A stretch of DNA of 64,000 nucleotides from a virus: the IMG/VR virus record IMGVR_UViG_3300050343_000215, positions 1 to 64,000 of that record, one strand, 5' to 3'. Shown one piece after another: positions 41,545-48,945 of this stretch (positions within the stretch are counted from its first letter, which is position 1; each line of letters begins with the position of its first letter). The position numbers and the translations under genes are program-made. The notes beneath the pieces are model-generated. The model searched no databases. It was not told the DNA's origin and saw nothing but the letters and a program-made list of their open reading frames with translations.

Positions 41545-42137
41545 TGGTGATCTAATACTTTTTCCTTTAACGTATGCTTATATTTAACAGTATCCACAGT
41601 TATGAATGAGGAATACTTTATGACGGTTCTCCTTACATCACTCCAGACTATAGTCTCAGTAATCTTATTATCAAACTGTGGTATGAAATTTAAAATTTGA
41701 TTTAAAATAACAAAAGTTTCCATGGAAATTTGTTTTCCCAAAAGAAACTTTAGTAATGGTGGGTGAGTCTCTATGATCTTGAATAGTTGATCAAACTCAT
41801 TTACCTGTTGTAATAAAAAATCTACATCCTCACTAAAGTTATAGTGAAGACTCTCCATACGTTTCTTCCATGCTCTGTAATTGTCATCACCATCTGTTCT
41901 GACCATCTTACCAATCCATCCAGATGAATCAGCAATAAAATTTGCTACAAAGTATGGAAGAATTTCTGCATCCTTCTTACGATTCGTAAGTTTTTTAAAG
42001 AAGTAACGATCTTTTCTTTTTTCAAAGTTAGTCTCTGTTACTCTAGTTTTACCATTGAATTTAAAGTAATCATAACTGTCGGTAGTGAAGTGTAACTTCA
42101 GTGCGACATACATTTTATAGGATTCAAAAGCGGTCAT
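41520..42137 (-). CDS. gp59: gp59 loader of DNA helicase
   Basis: The 205-residue protein opens MTAFESYKMYVALKLHFTTD then SYDYFKFNGKTRVT and FEKRKDRYFFKKL, the recognisable start of T4 gp59. gp59 loads the gp41 helicase onto gp32-coated forks. The rest is helical and basic as expected for the HMG-like fold. It lies in the replication cluster, upstream of DUF1825 and gp32. Confidence 0.88.
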   Translation of the reverse strand: MTAFESYKMYVALKLHFTTDSYDYFKFNGKTRVTETNFEKRKDRYFFKKLTNRKKDAEILPYFVANFIADSSGWIGKMVRTDGDDNYRAWKKRMESLHYNFSEDVDFLLQQVNEFDQLFKIIETHPPLLKFLLGKQISMETFVILNQILNFIPQFDNKITETIVWSDVRRTVIKYSSFITVDTVKYKHTLKEKVLDHQCLSLIQK

Positions 42138-42140
42138 TTT

Positions 42141-42899
42141 TTAGTTCTGTTCTTGCCACCAATCTATTAAATCAGCGTCATTAATCATAGGATCATAATC
42201 AAGAGCATTCCGCCCAGTTCTTCTTTTATAATCTATAAACGTAGTAACAGCATACCTTCCATTACCACTATAATAGTCATCACTATCAATTTTTACAGTG
42301 CGAACACCATGCGCTGCATAAGGTGGAATAATAATCATGGTGTTATTATTACATGGAAATTCATAATTATCAAAATGCTCAAAGAATAATTCACCACCAG
42401 TAAACTTCTTCGGTTCTTTATAAAGATATGTGAAAAGTATGTATGCAAATGGTGCATCAGTATGCGTTTCATACCCCTCATTGTTATGATAATACCTAAG
42501 TTTCGTGAAGGTATCAGTAGGAGCAGGAATACTACGCACACTGTAGTGCGATTGTTTCCATTCTCGTAAATATGGTTTCAACCTATTAAGAAGAATAGTC
42601 TCTATAGTTAATATTCCTGACAGATTTCTTGCCTTACCAGTAAATGTTGGTGTCAAAGGAATTGCAAGCGCACTGGTCAATGGCACCCCACCGCGATTGC
42701 TTTGCAACGCTGGATTGAAATTCTGAGGTTGTCCAGGAGTAGGTTTCTTTTCGGCAGCACCATAATCCTTCGGCAACATTAATTTTCCTGGTTTGGTGAA
42801 AAAATTAAGTTCTTCCCAGATAAGTTCTAATTCATGATCTTCATATACTTCCTCAACAATTACATGTGGGAAGGGTTCCGTCAAAATTTTAACTTTCAT
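42141..42899 (-). CDS. 2OG-Fe(II) oxygenase
   Basis: The 252-residue protein has the iron pair in YETHTDAPFAYILFTYLY, the strand-turn KKFTGGELFFEHF, and the distal histidine in IIPPYAAHGVRTVKID with a following arginine. The ligand set is complete. It overlaps gp33 by four bases and lies inside the replication block. The substrate is unknown. Confidence 0.8.
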   Translation of the reverse strand: MKVKILTEPFPHVIVEEVYEDHELELIWEELNFFTKPGKLMLPKDYGAAEKKPTPGQPQNFNPALQSNRGGVPLTSALAIPLTPTFTGKARNLSGILTIETILLNRLKPYLREWKQSHYSVRSIPAPTDTFTKLRYYHNNEGYETHTDAPFAYILFTYLYKEPKKFTGGELFFEHFDNYEFPCNNNTMIIIPPYAAHGVRTVKIDSDDYYSGNGRYAVTTFIDYKRRTGRNALDYDPMINDADLIDWWQEQN

Positions 42900-43159
42900 A
42901 AAATAAGTCGTGCCTTTGATGATCTTTTCATAAAGTTAAGACGTTGAGCATCAAACTTTAGTTTTTCTTTCAGTGGTTTAGAAATTAATTTTGATACTGT
43001 TTCAATCTCAATGTTGTTTTCAGCGCAATAGTGGATTACACATTCAATGTAATTCATTGTACCATTACTAATCTTCTTCAGATTCTCAATTTCCATGGAG
43101 AATTTTGAAGCAGTCATGAATTTCTTTTCAAGAATGTCATTAAGGTTTTCCTCAGACAT
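42896..43159 (-). CDS. gp33: gp33 late transcription co-activator
   Basis: The start at 43159 (MSEENLNDILEKKFMTASKF) is chosen because the upstream exonuclease ends at 43152. The 87-residue protein contains NYIECVIHYCAENNIEIETV and SKLISKPLKEKLKFDAQRLN, the segments found in cyanophage proteins annotated as gp33. gp33 bridges RNA polymerase and the sliding clamp at late promoters. Confidence 0.8.
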   Translation of the reverse strand: MSEENLNDILEKKFMTASKFSMEIENLKKISNGTMNYIECVIHYCAENNIEIETVSKLISKPLKEKLKFDAQRLNFMKRSSKARLIL

Positions 43160-43844
43160 TAGCAAACTTTTCCCCCTTATGATAGTTAACAAACTCATTA
43201 ATGTACTGCTCCAATAGTTTCATATAGTACATTTTATCATACTTTTCAAACAATTGCACCTCCCCATCTTCACATGCTTGAATAATTACAAGTTTTTCTA
43301 CTTCAATGCCTGTGAGATCGTAATATAAAGCACCATAAGCAGCACATTGAACAAAATAATGCTCAATCCACTTCTCAGGTTTTTGTTTCCGTGAAGTTTT
43401 GAAGTCTACAATTGCCAGCTCACCTTTATATTCTGCGATACAATCAACGCGACCTGCGAGACCGAAATACTCACTATAGAGGGGAGCTTCTAGAGCGTGT
43501 ATATTATTTATGTCACTGAAATAAGGAAGGGAATTCTGAAACAATTGATATGGTTTACTGATCTGTTCCATAAGATCTTTTGGTTTAACCTCAAGATTAT
43601 TGAAATGATCCTCCGCATATGCATGATACTTAGTACCACGAGTTGTACCTTGTTTAGAGATACGATCTGCTTCAACAGCACCAACACGTTTACGCCATTC
43701 TGCAATACTCTTGCGAGATTTCAATGATGTGATAGACGTGATTGATGGTAGTTTCCTACCACTAGGAGTACAATAATAACGTACTCCATTTATCGTAGTA
43801 GGATCAGGGAGTTCACTTAAAGAATTACCAACATGATTAAACAT
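43152..43844 (-). CDS. PD-(D/E)XK exonuclease (RecB/Cas4-like)
   Basis: The 230-residue protein has TTRGTKYHAYAEDHF in the first half and then GLAGRVDCIAEYKGELAIVD followed by FKTSRKQK. GxxD...(D/E)xK with an upstream histidine/glutamate helix and a downstream Q/Y motif (QCAAYGALYYD) is the RecB-family nuclease pattern. Cyanophage homologues are called exonuclease. It overlaps the gp33 start by eight bases. Confidence 0.8.
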   Translation of the reverse strand: MFNHVGNSLSELPDPTTINGVRYYCTPSGRKLPSITSITSLKSRKSIAEWRKRVGAVEADRISKQGTTRGTKYHAYAEDHFNNLEVKPKDLMEQISKPYQLFQNSLPYFSDINNIHALEAPLYSEYFGLAGRVDCIAEYKGELAIVDFKTSRKQKPEKWIEHYFVQCAAYGALYYDLTGIEVEKLVIIQACEDGEVQLFEKYDKMYYMKLLEQYINEFVNYHKGEKFANV

Positions 43845-43845
43845 A

Positions 43846-44601
43846 CTAAAGACCGAGATTCATTTTACTTACAAGGTAGGACTTCACTAGTCCAGAACGG
43901 ACAATATCATCAATGCCAAACTCAATAGAACTAAACTCTTCCATGTCCTCTAGGATCTTCATGAAATCAATAATACCATTTTTCTCATGTTGTTTGACTA
44001 GATCAGTCTGAACTACGTCACCACAGAACATAATCTTAGAGTTCTCACCAACACGAGTGATGATACTATCAAGTTCATGGAAGTTCAGGTTCTGTGCTTC
44101 ATCAATCAGAAGGATAGCATTATCAAACGTAGTGCCACGAATGAATGATGTAGACCAGAACGACACAGTTCCCTGTGATTTTAAGTTAGTGTATAAGAGA
44201 TCAAATGAATTATCATCTGGCATTTTGAACATGTACTTCACCATGTTCTTGTATGGAATCTGGTAGAGCGAAGATTTATCTTCGTGGTCTCCAGGAAGAA
44301 AACCAATTTCTCTAGTTGCTACCAAAGAACGAACGATGTAGATCTTCTCATAGGGAGAGTTCTCATCCAGGACATCTTTAAGCGCAAGATATAATGCGAT
44401 GAAAGTTTTACCTGTTCCAGCAGCACCATAAGCAAAAATATTCTGATCCTTACTCCAATCATTAAAAAACTTTTCCTGATTTTCAGTGAGTGGTTCAATA
44501 GTTTTGAGATAATCACTATTAATGGGCTTCTTTCGCTTCATCTGTTTGGTGGACATACCACCAGTTACTGGGTTAGATGATGTGTGTCTTTTTCTAGGCA
44601 T
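43846..44601 (-). CDS. phoH: PhoH-like ATPase
   Basis: The 251-residue protein has Walker A GAAGTGKT near residue 60 and Walker B ILLIDEAQN near 165, with the PhoH sequence TENQEKFFNDWSKDQNIFAY and ARXL-type region VRSLVATREIGFLPGD. PhoH is common in cyanophages and related to the ATPase core of superfamily 1 helicases. Its role is unclear; links to phosphate stress or RNA metabolism have been proposed. Confidence 0.9.
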   Translation of the reverse strand: MPRKRHTSSNPVTGGMSTKQMKRKKPINSDYLKTIEPLTENQEKFFNDWSKDQNIFAYGAAGTGKTFIALYLALKDVLDENSPYEKIYIVRSLVATREIGFLPGDHEDKSSLYQIPYKNMVKYMFKMPDDNSFDLLYTNLKSQGTVSFWSTSFIRGTTFDNAILLIDEAQNLNFHELDSIITRVGENSKIMFCGDVVQTDLVKQHEKNGIIDFMKILEDMEEFSSIEFGIDDIVRSGLVKSYLVSKMNLGL

Positions 44602-44613
44602 TTAATTCTTTAA

Positions 44614-44847
44614 TCAAGTATAACGGGAGAGGTTTGCGTTGGGGTGTCGCTTTTGCACTTTCTGCATTACTTCCTTGAACCCAGCAGATTGTTTAGGTTC
44701 CCCATATATTGTACCACCAAATGACGCTTGTGACCAGTCCTTGTCCCATTGAGGGTTATCCTTTCGCCACTGTTCATACTCAGAGATTGACATCTTGAGT
44801 TCTAGAGTGTCTCCGTTTTTCAAGTTTTTGACGTTGTATGTCGGCAT
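44614..44847 (-). CDS. Small FmdB-like hypothetical protein
   Basis: The 77-residue protein starts MPTYNVKNLKNGDTLELKMS and continues ISEYEQWRKDNPQWDKDWSQ. The MPTY start resembles FmdB-type small proteins, but the zinc-binding cysteines are absent. The C-terminus is basic (MQKVQKRHPNANLSRYT). The function is unknown. Confidence 0.65.
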   Translation of the reverse strand: MPTYNVKNLKNGDTLELKMSISEYEQWRKDNPQWDKDWSQASFGGTIYGEPKQSAGFKEVMQKVQKRHPNANLSRYT

Positions 44848-44874
44848 GTTTTTGCTCTCAGTTAAGTATCTATA

Positions 44875-45402
44875 TCAAACCCAGTCTGGTTTGCGGGATG
44901 GGTCACGAAGATAATTAGATGCAACCCAAGGTTTGCTGCTAATGTACATTTTGTAAGCAGTAATAGTATCAATGCTTGTGTCAAATTTAAACTCATCGGG
45001 CATAGCACGAACAAAGGGCGTTGTATGCTTCCCTGAGCGTCCTTGAGGATCAGCAGTAGGAAGTATATCTTTTGCTGCTAGAAGGGTCTTCTGGCAGGTG
45101 TGGACCTTACCGTAGCGAGCAGTATACTCATCACACATAGCAAGACCATGTGCAAGTAACCACTGCCAGTTAGTTACGAACTCATTCGCCCAGATAGTAC
45201 AGGGGTGATTACGAAAAGCACCCTTCTCAGTAGCATAAGGAGTACCGTCTGCTTTGGGAAGAGTGCCGAAGTTATGTCCCCATTTGTCCGAGCATACAAT
45301 AGCAAGCATCTGGCAAGTCTCTAGGGGCATCTTGACAATGTGCTTGTCAGGGAGAACCACAGCAGACTTATATGGACTAGGATCAGTTACAAAGATGTTC
45401 AT
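44875..45402 (-). CDS. Hypothetical protein of cyanophage type, 175 residues
   Basis: The protein starts MNIFVTDPSPYKSAVVLPDK and contains HIVKMPLETCQMLA, NHPCTIWANEFVTNWQWLLA and YTARYGKVHTCQK. The conserved histidines and cysteines suggest a metal site or catalysis. I recall relatives in T4-like marine phages but no assigned role. Confidence 0.65.
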   Translation of the reverse strand: MNIFVTDPSPYKSAVVLPDKHIVKMPLETCQMLAIVCSDKWGHNFGTLPKADGTPYATEKGAFRNHPCTIWANEFVTNWQWLLAHGLAMCDEYTARYGKVHTCQKTLLAAKDILPTADPQGRSGKHTTPFVRAMPDEFKFDTSIDTITAYKMYISSKPWVASNYLRDPSRKPDWV

Positions 45403-45608
45403 ATCAATTTAGATAACGAGATGAAGAGCAGGAATGCTAACATTATAACCACATCCCAGGATTTTGTCTTTATAAAGTAAGGAACTGAAATAAGATCCGC
45501 AATGAAGTGTGCGCCCACACCAACTAATACATTTACATGAAGGACGATGAAGTAGGCAACAATGACGAGAGCACTACCTATGATCCTTAAACGAACTACA
45601 TTTACCAT
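45399..45608 (-). CDS. Small membrane protein, 69 residues
   Basis: The protein has two or three hydrophobic segments (IIGSALVIVAYFIVLHVNVL, VVIMLAFLLFISLSKL). Its start overlaps the thyX stop by seven bases and its end overlaps the next gene by four. The function is unknown. Confidence 0.6.
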   Translation of the reverse strand: MVNVVRLRIIGSALVIVAYFIVLHVNVLVGVGAHFIADLISVPYFIKTKSWDVVIMLAFLLFISLSKLI

Positions 45609-46234
45609 TCAAGTGCTTCTGATACTGCAGGGAACTGTTCTTTGAAAACGTCACGAACACCTTCAGCAACAATCATATGTTCCTTCTGAGTGCCATGAGC
45701 GGACCTTAGATCAATATAATGTACCCATGACCGAACTGAGCCTGTCATGTAGATTTTTGTGGGCGTACAGAGTGGAAGCACATTTCTTGCACATTCCTTT
45801 GCCACACCTCGCTCTAGCATTTGTTGATACAATGCCATTGCCGAATCAAATAATGTCGTCATTTGGATTTCCATATTCTGGACATCAAATGCATCCAGAT
45901 CATCAATGGAATTCTGACGATTCTTGGTGTCCTGCCTACGGAGTTCTGGTAGGGGGATCTTCGGACCCAGTAAGGAACTATCAGCATAACGTTGGGAAAA
46001 TTCTTGGAATGTAAATGAACGGTGCCTCAGGATCTGAGCTGCGATTGCCCTAGTCGTTTCAATTTCAACAGTCATGTATGCCTGCTCAAAGATACTCCAG
46101 TGTTGATGCTTAATACAATACTTCAGAAGACCACTGAACTTCTCATTATCCTGGTTATTGGGGTTAGACACACGAGCACAGTATGCCATGTGTTTTTCGG
46201 CATCTGGGGTAACAGAGACAATCTTAACAGTCAT
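45602..46234 (-). CDS. thyX: Flavin-dependent thymidylate synthase (ThyX)
   Basis: The start at 46234 (MTVKIVSVTPDAEKHMAYCA) is chosen because the promoter lies at 46259-46287. The 210-residue protein has the ThyX motif RHRSFTFQEFSQRY (RHRxxSxNExSxRY family) and the later R...H.....AQ.E-type region (SWVHYIDLRSAHGTQKEH). ThyX makes dTMP from dUMP using FAD and methylene-tetrahydrofolate. The phage needs it for DNA synthesis. Confidence 0.92.
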   Translation of the reverse strand: MTVKIVSVTPDAEKHMAYCARVSNPNNQDNEKFSGLLKYCIKHQHWSIFEQAYMTVEIETTRAIAAQILRHRSFTFQEFSQRYADSSLLGPKIPLPELRRQDTKNRQNSIDDLDAFDVQNMEIQMTTLFDSAMALYQQMLERGVAKECARNVLPLCTPTKIYMTGSVRSWVHYIDLRSAHGTQKEHMIVAEGVRDVFKEQFPAVSEALEW

Positions 46235-46258
46235 TCTACGATGAAACAATATGGAGTT

Positions 46259-46287
46259 ATTTTAGCAATAAAAAAGGAGGGCGTCAA
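46259..46287 (-). promoter_or_regulatory. Sigma70-like promoter TTGACG-N17-TAAAAT for thyX
   Basis: TTGACG (46287-46282) and TAAAAT (46264-46259) are 17 bases apart, just upstream of thyX. The spacer shares CCCTCCTTTTTT with the promoter at 46758-46785, but here no full hairpin forms. Confidence 0.65.
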
Positions 46288-46736
46288 GGGGGGTCAGTCA
46301 GAAATGATTCTACTTCATCGCAATCAAGAACATAGAATTGAGATGATTTGATTCCTCTGTTCAACATCTGCATGATCCTATGCTTACCATCAATCATTCT
46401 ATACCTGTTCCCATATGGATTAGGAGCACCTTCTACAATTATTCCTGGAATTGTTATGTCTGCATTAAGATATCTTAATGATGGTCTTTCTTCACAACAG
46501 AAACAATTCTCTCCAGTGTTATGTGGATGATGATGCTTCCCTAACCAAGCGATGTTGTGTAGTTCTACAGTTTGTATGTTGTCATGGGTAAGTAAATGAT
46601 AAATGTCTTTCATGCGAATGAAATGAAGTGTTCCTAGTTCTTCATTGGGTTTTGCCCACTCCCAATTACCTGTTGCTACGGTATACCATGCTTTATGACG
46701 CCTCCTTCCAGGAAATGGTTCTGGTGGTAATGTCAA
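46284..46736 (-). CDS. ParB/Srx-fold-like hypothetical protein
   Basis: The frame starts at a TTG (46736), preceded by GAGGA at good spacing; no ATG lies in frame upstream. The 150-residue protein contains NPYGNRYRMIDGKHRIMQML NRGI, close to the ParB/sulfiredoxin motif (..V.DGkHR..A...) that binds nucleotides. A CC pair and several histidines (KHHHPHNTGENCFCCEERP) could bind metal. The ParB link is tentative. Confidence 0.55.
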   Translation of the reverse strand: MTLPPEPFPGRRRHKAWYTVATGNWEWAKPNEELGTLHFIRMKDIYHLLTHDNIQTVELHNIAWLGKHHHPHNTGENCFCCEERPSLRYLNADITIPGIIVEGAPNPYGNRYRMIDGKHRIMQMLNRGIKSSQFYVLDCDEVESFLTDPP

Positions 46737-46757
46737 TTGTTCCTCATAGTTTTTTGC

Positions 46758-46785
46758 ATCATAGCATAAAAAAGGAGGGCGTCAA
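46758..46785 (-). promoter_or_regulatory. Sigma70-like promoter TTGACG-N16-TATGAT
   Basis: TTGACG (46785-46780) and TATGAT (46763-46758) precede the gene starting at 46736. The -35 lies in the loop and 3' stem of the terminator at 46768-46792. Confidence 0.65.
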
Positions 46786-46792
46786 GCCCTCC
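46768..46792 (-). terminator. Rho-independent terminator overlapping a promoter
   Basis: The minus strand reads GGAGGGC-TTGAC-GCCCTCC followed by six T: a perfect 7-bp stem with the TTGAC loop. It ends the transcript from 46953 and contains the -35 of the next promoter. Confidence 0.8.
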
Positions 46793-46800
46793 TCCACAAA

Positions 46801-46953
46801 TCAATCTGGATAACCGTCATCGTCATCCCCTACTTTATAATTATCTGTACTTTTATACAGATCTATATCGGAATATATTTCGCTTTCCAACGCATCTACA
46901 AGTAACTTTAAATTCGTAAGTATTAACTTTAGCCTATCCCTATCTACCTGCAT
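46801..46953 (-). CDS. Small acidic hypothetical protein, 50 residues
   Basis: The frame starts MQVDRDRLKLILTNLKLLVD and ends in an acidic tail (KVGDDDDGYPD). GGAGG lies at ideal spacing before the ATG, and the gene is framed by two terminators. The function is unknown. Confidence 0.6.
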   Translation of the reverse strand: MQVDRDRLKLILTNLKLLVDALESEIYSDIDLYKSTDNYKVGDDDDGYPD

Positions 46954-46967
46954 GAAACCTCCATAAT

Positions 46968-46992
46968 AAAAAAAGGAGGGTTACCCCCTCCC
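46968..46992 (-). terminator. Rho-independent terminator
   Basis: GGAGGG and CCCTCC flank a short loop and are followed by eight T-rich bases on the minus strand, ending the transcript of the DUF4278-like gene. Confidence 0.75.
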
Positions 46993-47014
46993 GATTATTT
47001 ATACTACTGTAATA

Positions 47015-47182
47015 TCACTTACTGTAGGTGCGTCCACGATAACAAAATGTACCATGGGTTTGCTTACTCTCTACACAACGTGTATCATACTCAACACCAC
47101 GATATGAGGTGTGAAGAACTTGTGCGTCGTGAAGTGCAGATACTTTATTGATCTGCTTCTTGATCATGTTTAGCGTGTTCAT
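47015..47182 (-). CDS. DUF4278-like small protein, 55 residues
   Basis: The protein contains two YRG motifs, SYRGVEYDTRCV and FCYRGRTYSK, spaced as in DUF4278, a small family of cyanobacteria and cyanophages with unknown function. The N-terminus is basic (MNTLNMIKKQINKVSALHDA). AGGAG lies before the ATG and a terminator follows. Confidence 0.7.
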   Translation of the reverse strand: MNTLNMIKKQINKVSALHDAQVLHTSYRGVEYDTRCVESKQTHGTFCYRGRTYSK

Positions 47183-47225
47183 TTAATTTACTCCTGAAAG
47201 TTAGGGTTTTTAATTCCCCGTTCCT

Positions 47226-47390
47226 TCAGTCGTGTGCGTCCCATGGATAACATTCAGGGGTTGATTCCTTCATGACCTCAATCAATTCCACCTTATATTC
47301 GGGAGGAATATTCTCATTTGTTCTCATCCGAATCATAATTGAATCGGCTTGAGCACAGCTGAGAGTTGAATAGAATAGTAATTCTAACAT
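47226..47390 (-). CDS. Small protein, possibly longer at its N-terminus
   Basis: The protein from ATG 47390 reads MLELLFYSTLSCAQADSIMI and ends CYPWDAHD (54 residues). The frame stays open upstream and reads RKEDASKSRNGAVHP before the methionine, which looks like protein sequence, but no standard start codon lies in that frame. A +1 shift at CCC-CCG-TAA from ATG 47463 would supply one. A hairpin sits at 47396-47409 and GGAGG lies about 35 bases before ATG 47390. The true start is unsettled. Confidence 0.6.
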   Translation of the reverse strand: MLELLFYSTLSCAQADSIMIRMRTNENIPPEYKVELIEVMKESTPECYPWDAHD

Positions 47391-47454
47391 GGGATGAACG
47401 GCTCCGTTCCGCGACTTACTTGCGTCCTCCTTACGGGGGATGAACGATGGTAAC

Positions 47455-47483
47455 AGTGTACATTACTATTTAGTATATGTCAA
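47455..47483 (-). promoter_or_regulatory. Sigma70-like promoter TTGACA-N17-TACACT
   Basis: TTGACA (47483-47478) and TACACT (47460-47455) are 17 bases apart, upstream of the 54-residue protein gene. A transcript from here would begin downstream of the ATG at 47463. Confidence 0.5.
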
Positions 47484-47502
47484 CTGTATAATGCAATACA
47501 CT

Positions 47503-47700
47503 TTAATATTTTCTTAAAGTTTTAAGATGTTCTACGATGTTATCACGTACCCACATAAGTTCATGATAGCATTGTTGGTTATGAGCACACTGACGCAGTG
47601 CAGGATCTGGTTTCAATACACTCTCAATAAACAAATCTAGACCACGATTCCACTTTACTTCTTGAGATTCACTGCCATCAATAACATACTGATCTTTCAT
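47503..47700 (-). CDS. Small hypothetical protein, 65 residues
   Basis: The protein MKDQYVIDGSESQEVKWNRG contains LRQCAHNQQCYHELMWVRDN, with two cysteines and histidines close together. It overlaps the glutaredoxin-like gene by one base. The function is unknown. Confidence 0.6.
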   Translation of the reverse strand: MKDQYVIDGSESQEVKWNRGLDLFIESVLKPDPALRQCAHNQQCYHELMWVRDNIVEHLKTLRKY

Positions 47701-47936
47701 TAAATCATTCCTCGTTCTTTCATGTGGTGAAGGGTTTCTTTGAGGTTACCGAGATGCTTAGCACCAATGGCTACCTGTGGGTATGTAGCACCAGATCCAA
47801 ATTCTGCTTCAAATGCTCTTTGAGTAAAATGTTCGTTGAGGTTATACTCAAGAAATTCTCCACCCATAGACCTAAGTAGTGAAGCAATACGCTCACATTC
47901 TTGACTACCGTTTGTGTAGATTACTGCTGTGGTCAT
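47700..47936 (-). CDS. Glutaredoxin-like protein lacking the CxxC
   Basis: The 78-residue protein follows the glutaredoxin order: AVIYTNGSQECERIASLLRS, a strand EFLEYNL, then ATYPQVAIGAKHLGNLKETL with the cis-proline (TYPQV) and GN motif. At the active-site position SQEC replaces CPYC, so only one cysteine, at the second position, is left. It may bind glutathione or a cluster rather than act as a normal dithiol glutaredoxin. Confidence 0.7.
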   Translation of the reverse strand: MTTAVIYTNGSQECERIASLLRSMGGEFLEYNLNEHFTQRAFEAEFGSGATYPQVAIGAKHLGNLKETLHHMKERGMI

Positions 47937-47939
47937 TTG

Positions 47940-48104
47940 TTATTTTTTAGCGTGATTGTATTCTATAACAATTTTTTCGTGCTTCGTATTTTTATCTGAG
48001 CAATAAAAATGTCTTACACTCTTAGCATTTAATAACTCAGCAACACTGTCTATTAAGTCTTTTGCAATAACTTTATTAGTTGCTTCTTTCCAGTCCTCAG
48101 TCAT
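47940..48104 (-). CDS. Small hypothetical protein, 54 residues
   Basis: The frame starts MTEDWKEATNKVIAKDLIDS and ends KIVIEYNHAKK. Its ATG overlaps the stop of the upstream gene. It fills the gap before the glutaredoxin-like gene. The function is unknown. Confidence 0.5.
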   Translation of the reverse strand: MTEDWKEATNKVIAKDLIDSVAELLNAKSVRHFYCSDKNTKHEKIVIEYNHAKK

Positions 48105-48307
48105 TCATCATCATCCATATTTTTAATTTTTTCTTCAAGTGTATCAAAAATACTATCCATAGATGTAATGTTTTCAATTTCACTGAGCAATCCAGAAATT
48201 TGCGTACAAACAACCGGGCGTTCATTTCTAGCAGCATATGCTAGTGCATTGCGTAAATTTCCTGACGCTTCATCAAGTGAAATTTTAACCGAATTAGATA
48301 GTGCCAT
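48101..48307 (-). CDS. Small hypothetical protein
   Basis: The start at 48307 (MALSNSVKISLDEASGNLRN) follows GAGGACG at the end of the upstream gene. The protein is helical with an acidic end (EEKIKNMDDDE). It overlaps genes at both ends by a few bases. The function is unknown. Confidence 0.6.
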   Translation of the reverse strand: MALSNSVKISLDEASGNLRNALAYAARNERPVVCTQISGLLSEIENITSMDSIFDTLEEKIKNMDDDE

Positions 48308-48506
48308 CAGGTCGTCCTCCAATTTTGTCCCACATTTCTTGTACCATATCTACTGCTGGTGGTGTTTCATAAGGTGGTGCTGGTTGTGATTGCCACTTAT
48401 CAATTGCTTCCTGTGTAGGCACAGCAATTCTAAATGGATAATCTTCCTCTTCAAACTCCTTATTCATATCAATATATGTTTGAGGAGTGATCTTAATTTT
48501 TTTCAT
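48294..48506 (-). CDS. Small hypothetical protein, 70 residues
   Basis: The protein MKKIKITPQTYIDMNKEFEE has a proline-rich middle (KWQSQPAPPYETPPAVD). It overlaps both neighbours. The function is unknown. Confidence 0.6.
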   Translation of the reverse strand: MKKIKITPQTYIDMNKEFEEEDYPFRIAVPTQEAIDKWQSQPAPPYETPPAVDMVQEMWDKIGGRPDGTI

Positions 48507-48802
48507 AATGTTCTATTTAATCTAGTTTCTGCTTGGTCTGGGAAGTCTCTGGGTCTACTATCAGTAGCATTATCAGTCTTAGGAGAACCTTCATTCGCCT
48601 TCATGGTGTGTTGATAGTTAGGTCGTGGGTATCTCATATAGAATGGATCAGGCATCCAGTATGTTACCTGCCATTCTTGTTCAGGACATAGCTCAAGATG
48701 CTTCTCTACACTATGGCAGAAACTACCGAGTTGAATGTATCCATCGTGAGTGATGCATTTGTTGTCGCCATTAGCAACTAAGAACATCATCTTACTACTC
48801 AT
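48503..48802 (-). CDS. Hypothetical protein, 99 residues
   Basis: The protein begins MSSKMMFLVANGDNKCITHD and contains WQVTYWMPDPFYMRYPRPNY. The C-terminus is polar and charged (DNATDSRPRDFPDQAETRLN). It overlaps neighbours by four bases at each end. The function is unknown. Confidence 0.6.
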   Translation of the reverse strand: MSSKMMFLVANGDNKCITHDGYIQLGSFCHSVEKHLELCPEQEWQVTYWMPDPFYMRYPRPNYQHTMKANEGSPKTDNATDSRPRDFPDQAETRLNRTL

Positions 48803-48945
48803 AGCACTTCTTGCTCTGGGTTAAGATTCTTGACGAATTGCACAGGATCCTTTTCGGACTTATGTACCCAATGATAACGCATCATCTCAAAAATAGGATC
48901 CCATGTCGCGACACAAACATAATCAGTCACGTTGCCTCCAGTCAT
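48799..48945 (-). CDS. Small hypothetical protein, 48 residues
   Basis: The start at 48945 (MTGGNVTDYVCVATWDPIFE) is nearest the end of the upstream gene at 48923. It contains MMRYHWVHKSEKDPVQF. The function is unknown. Confidence 0.5.
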   Translation of the reverse strand: MTGGNVTDYVCVATWDPIFEMMRYHWVHKSEKDPVQFVKNLNPEQEVL

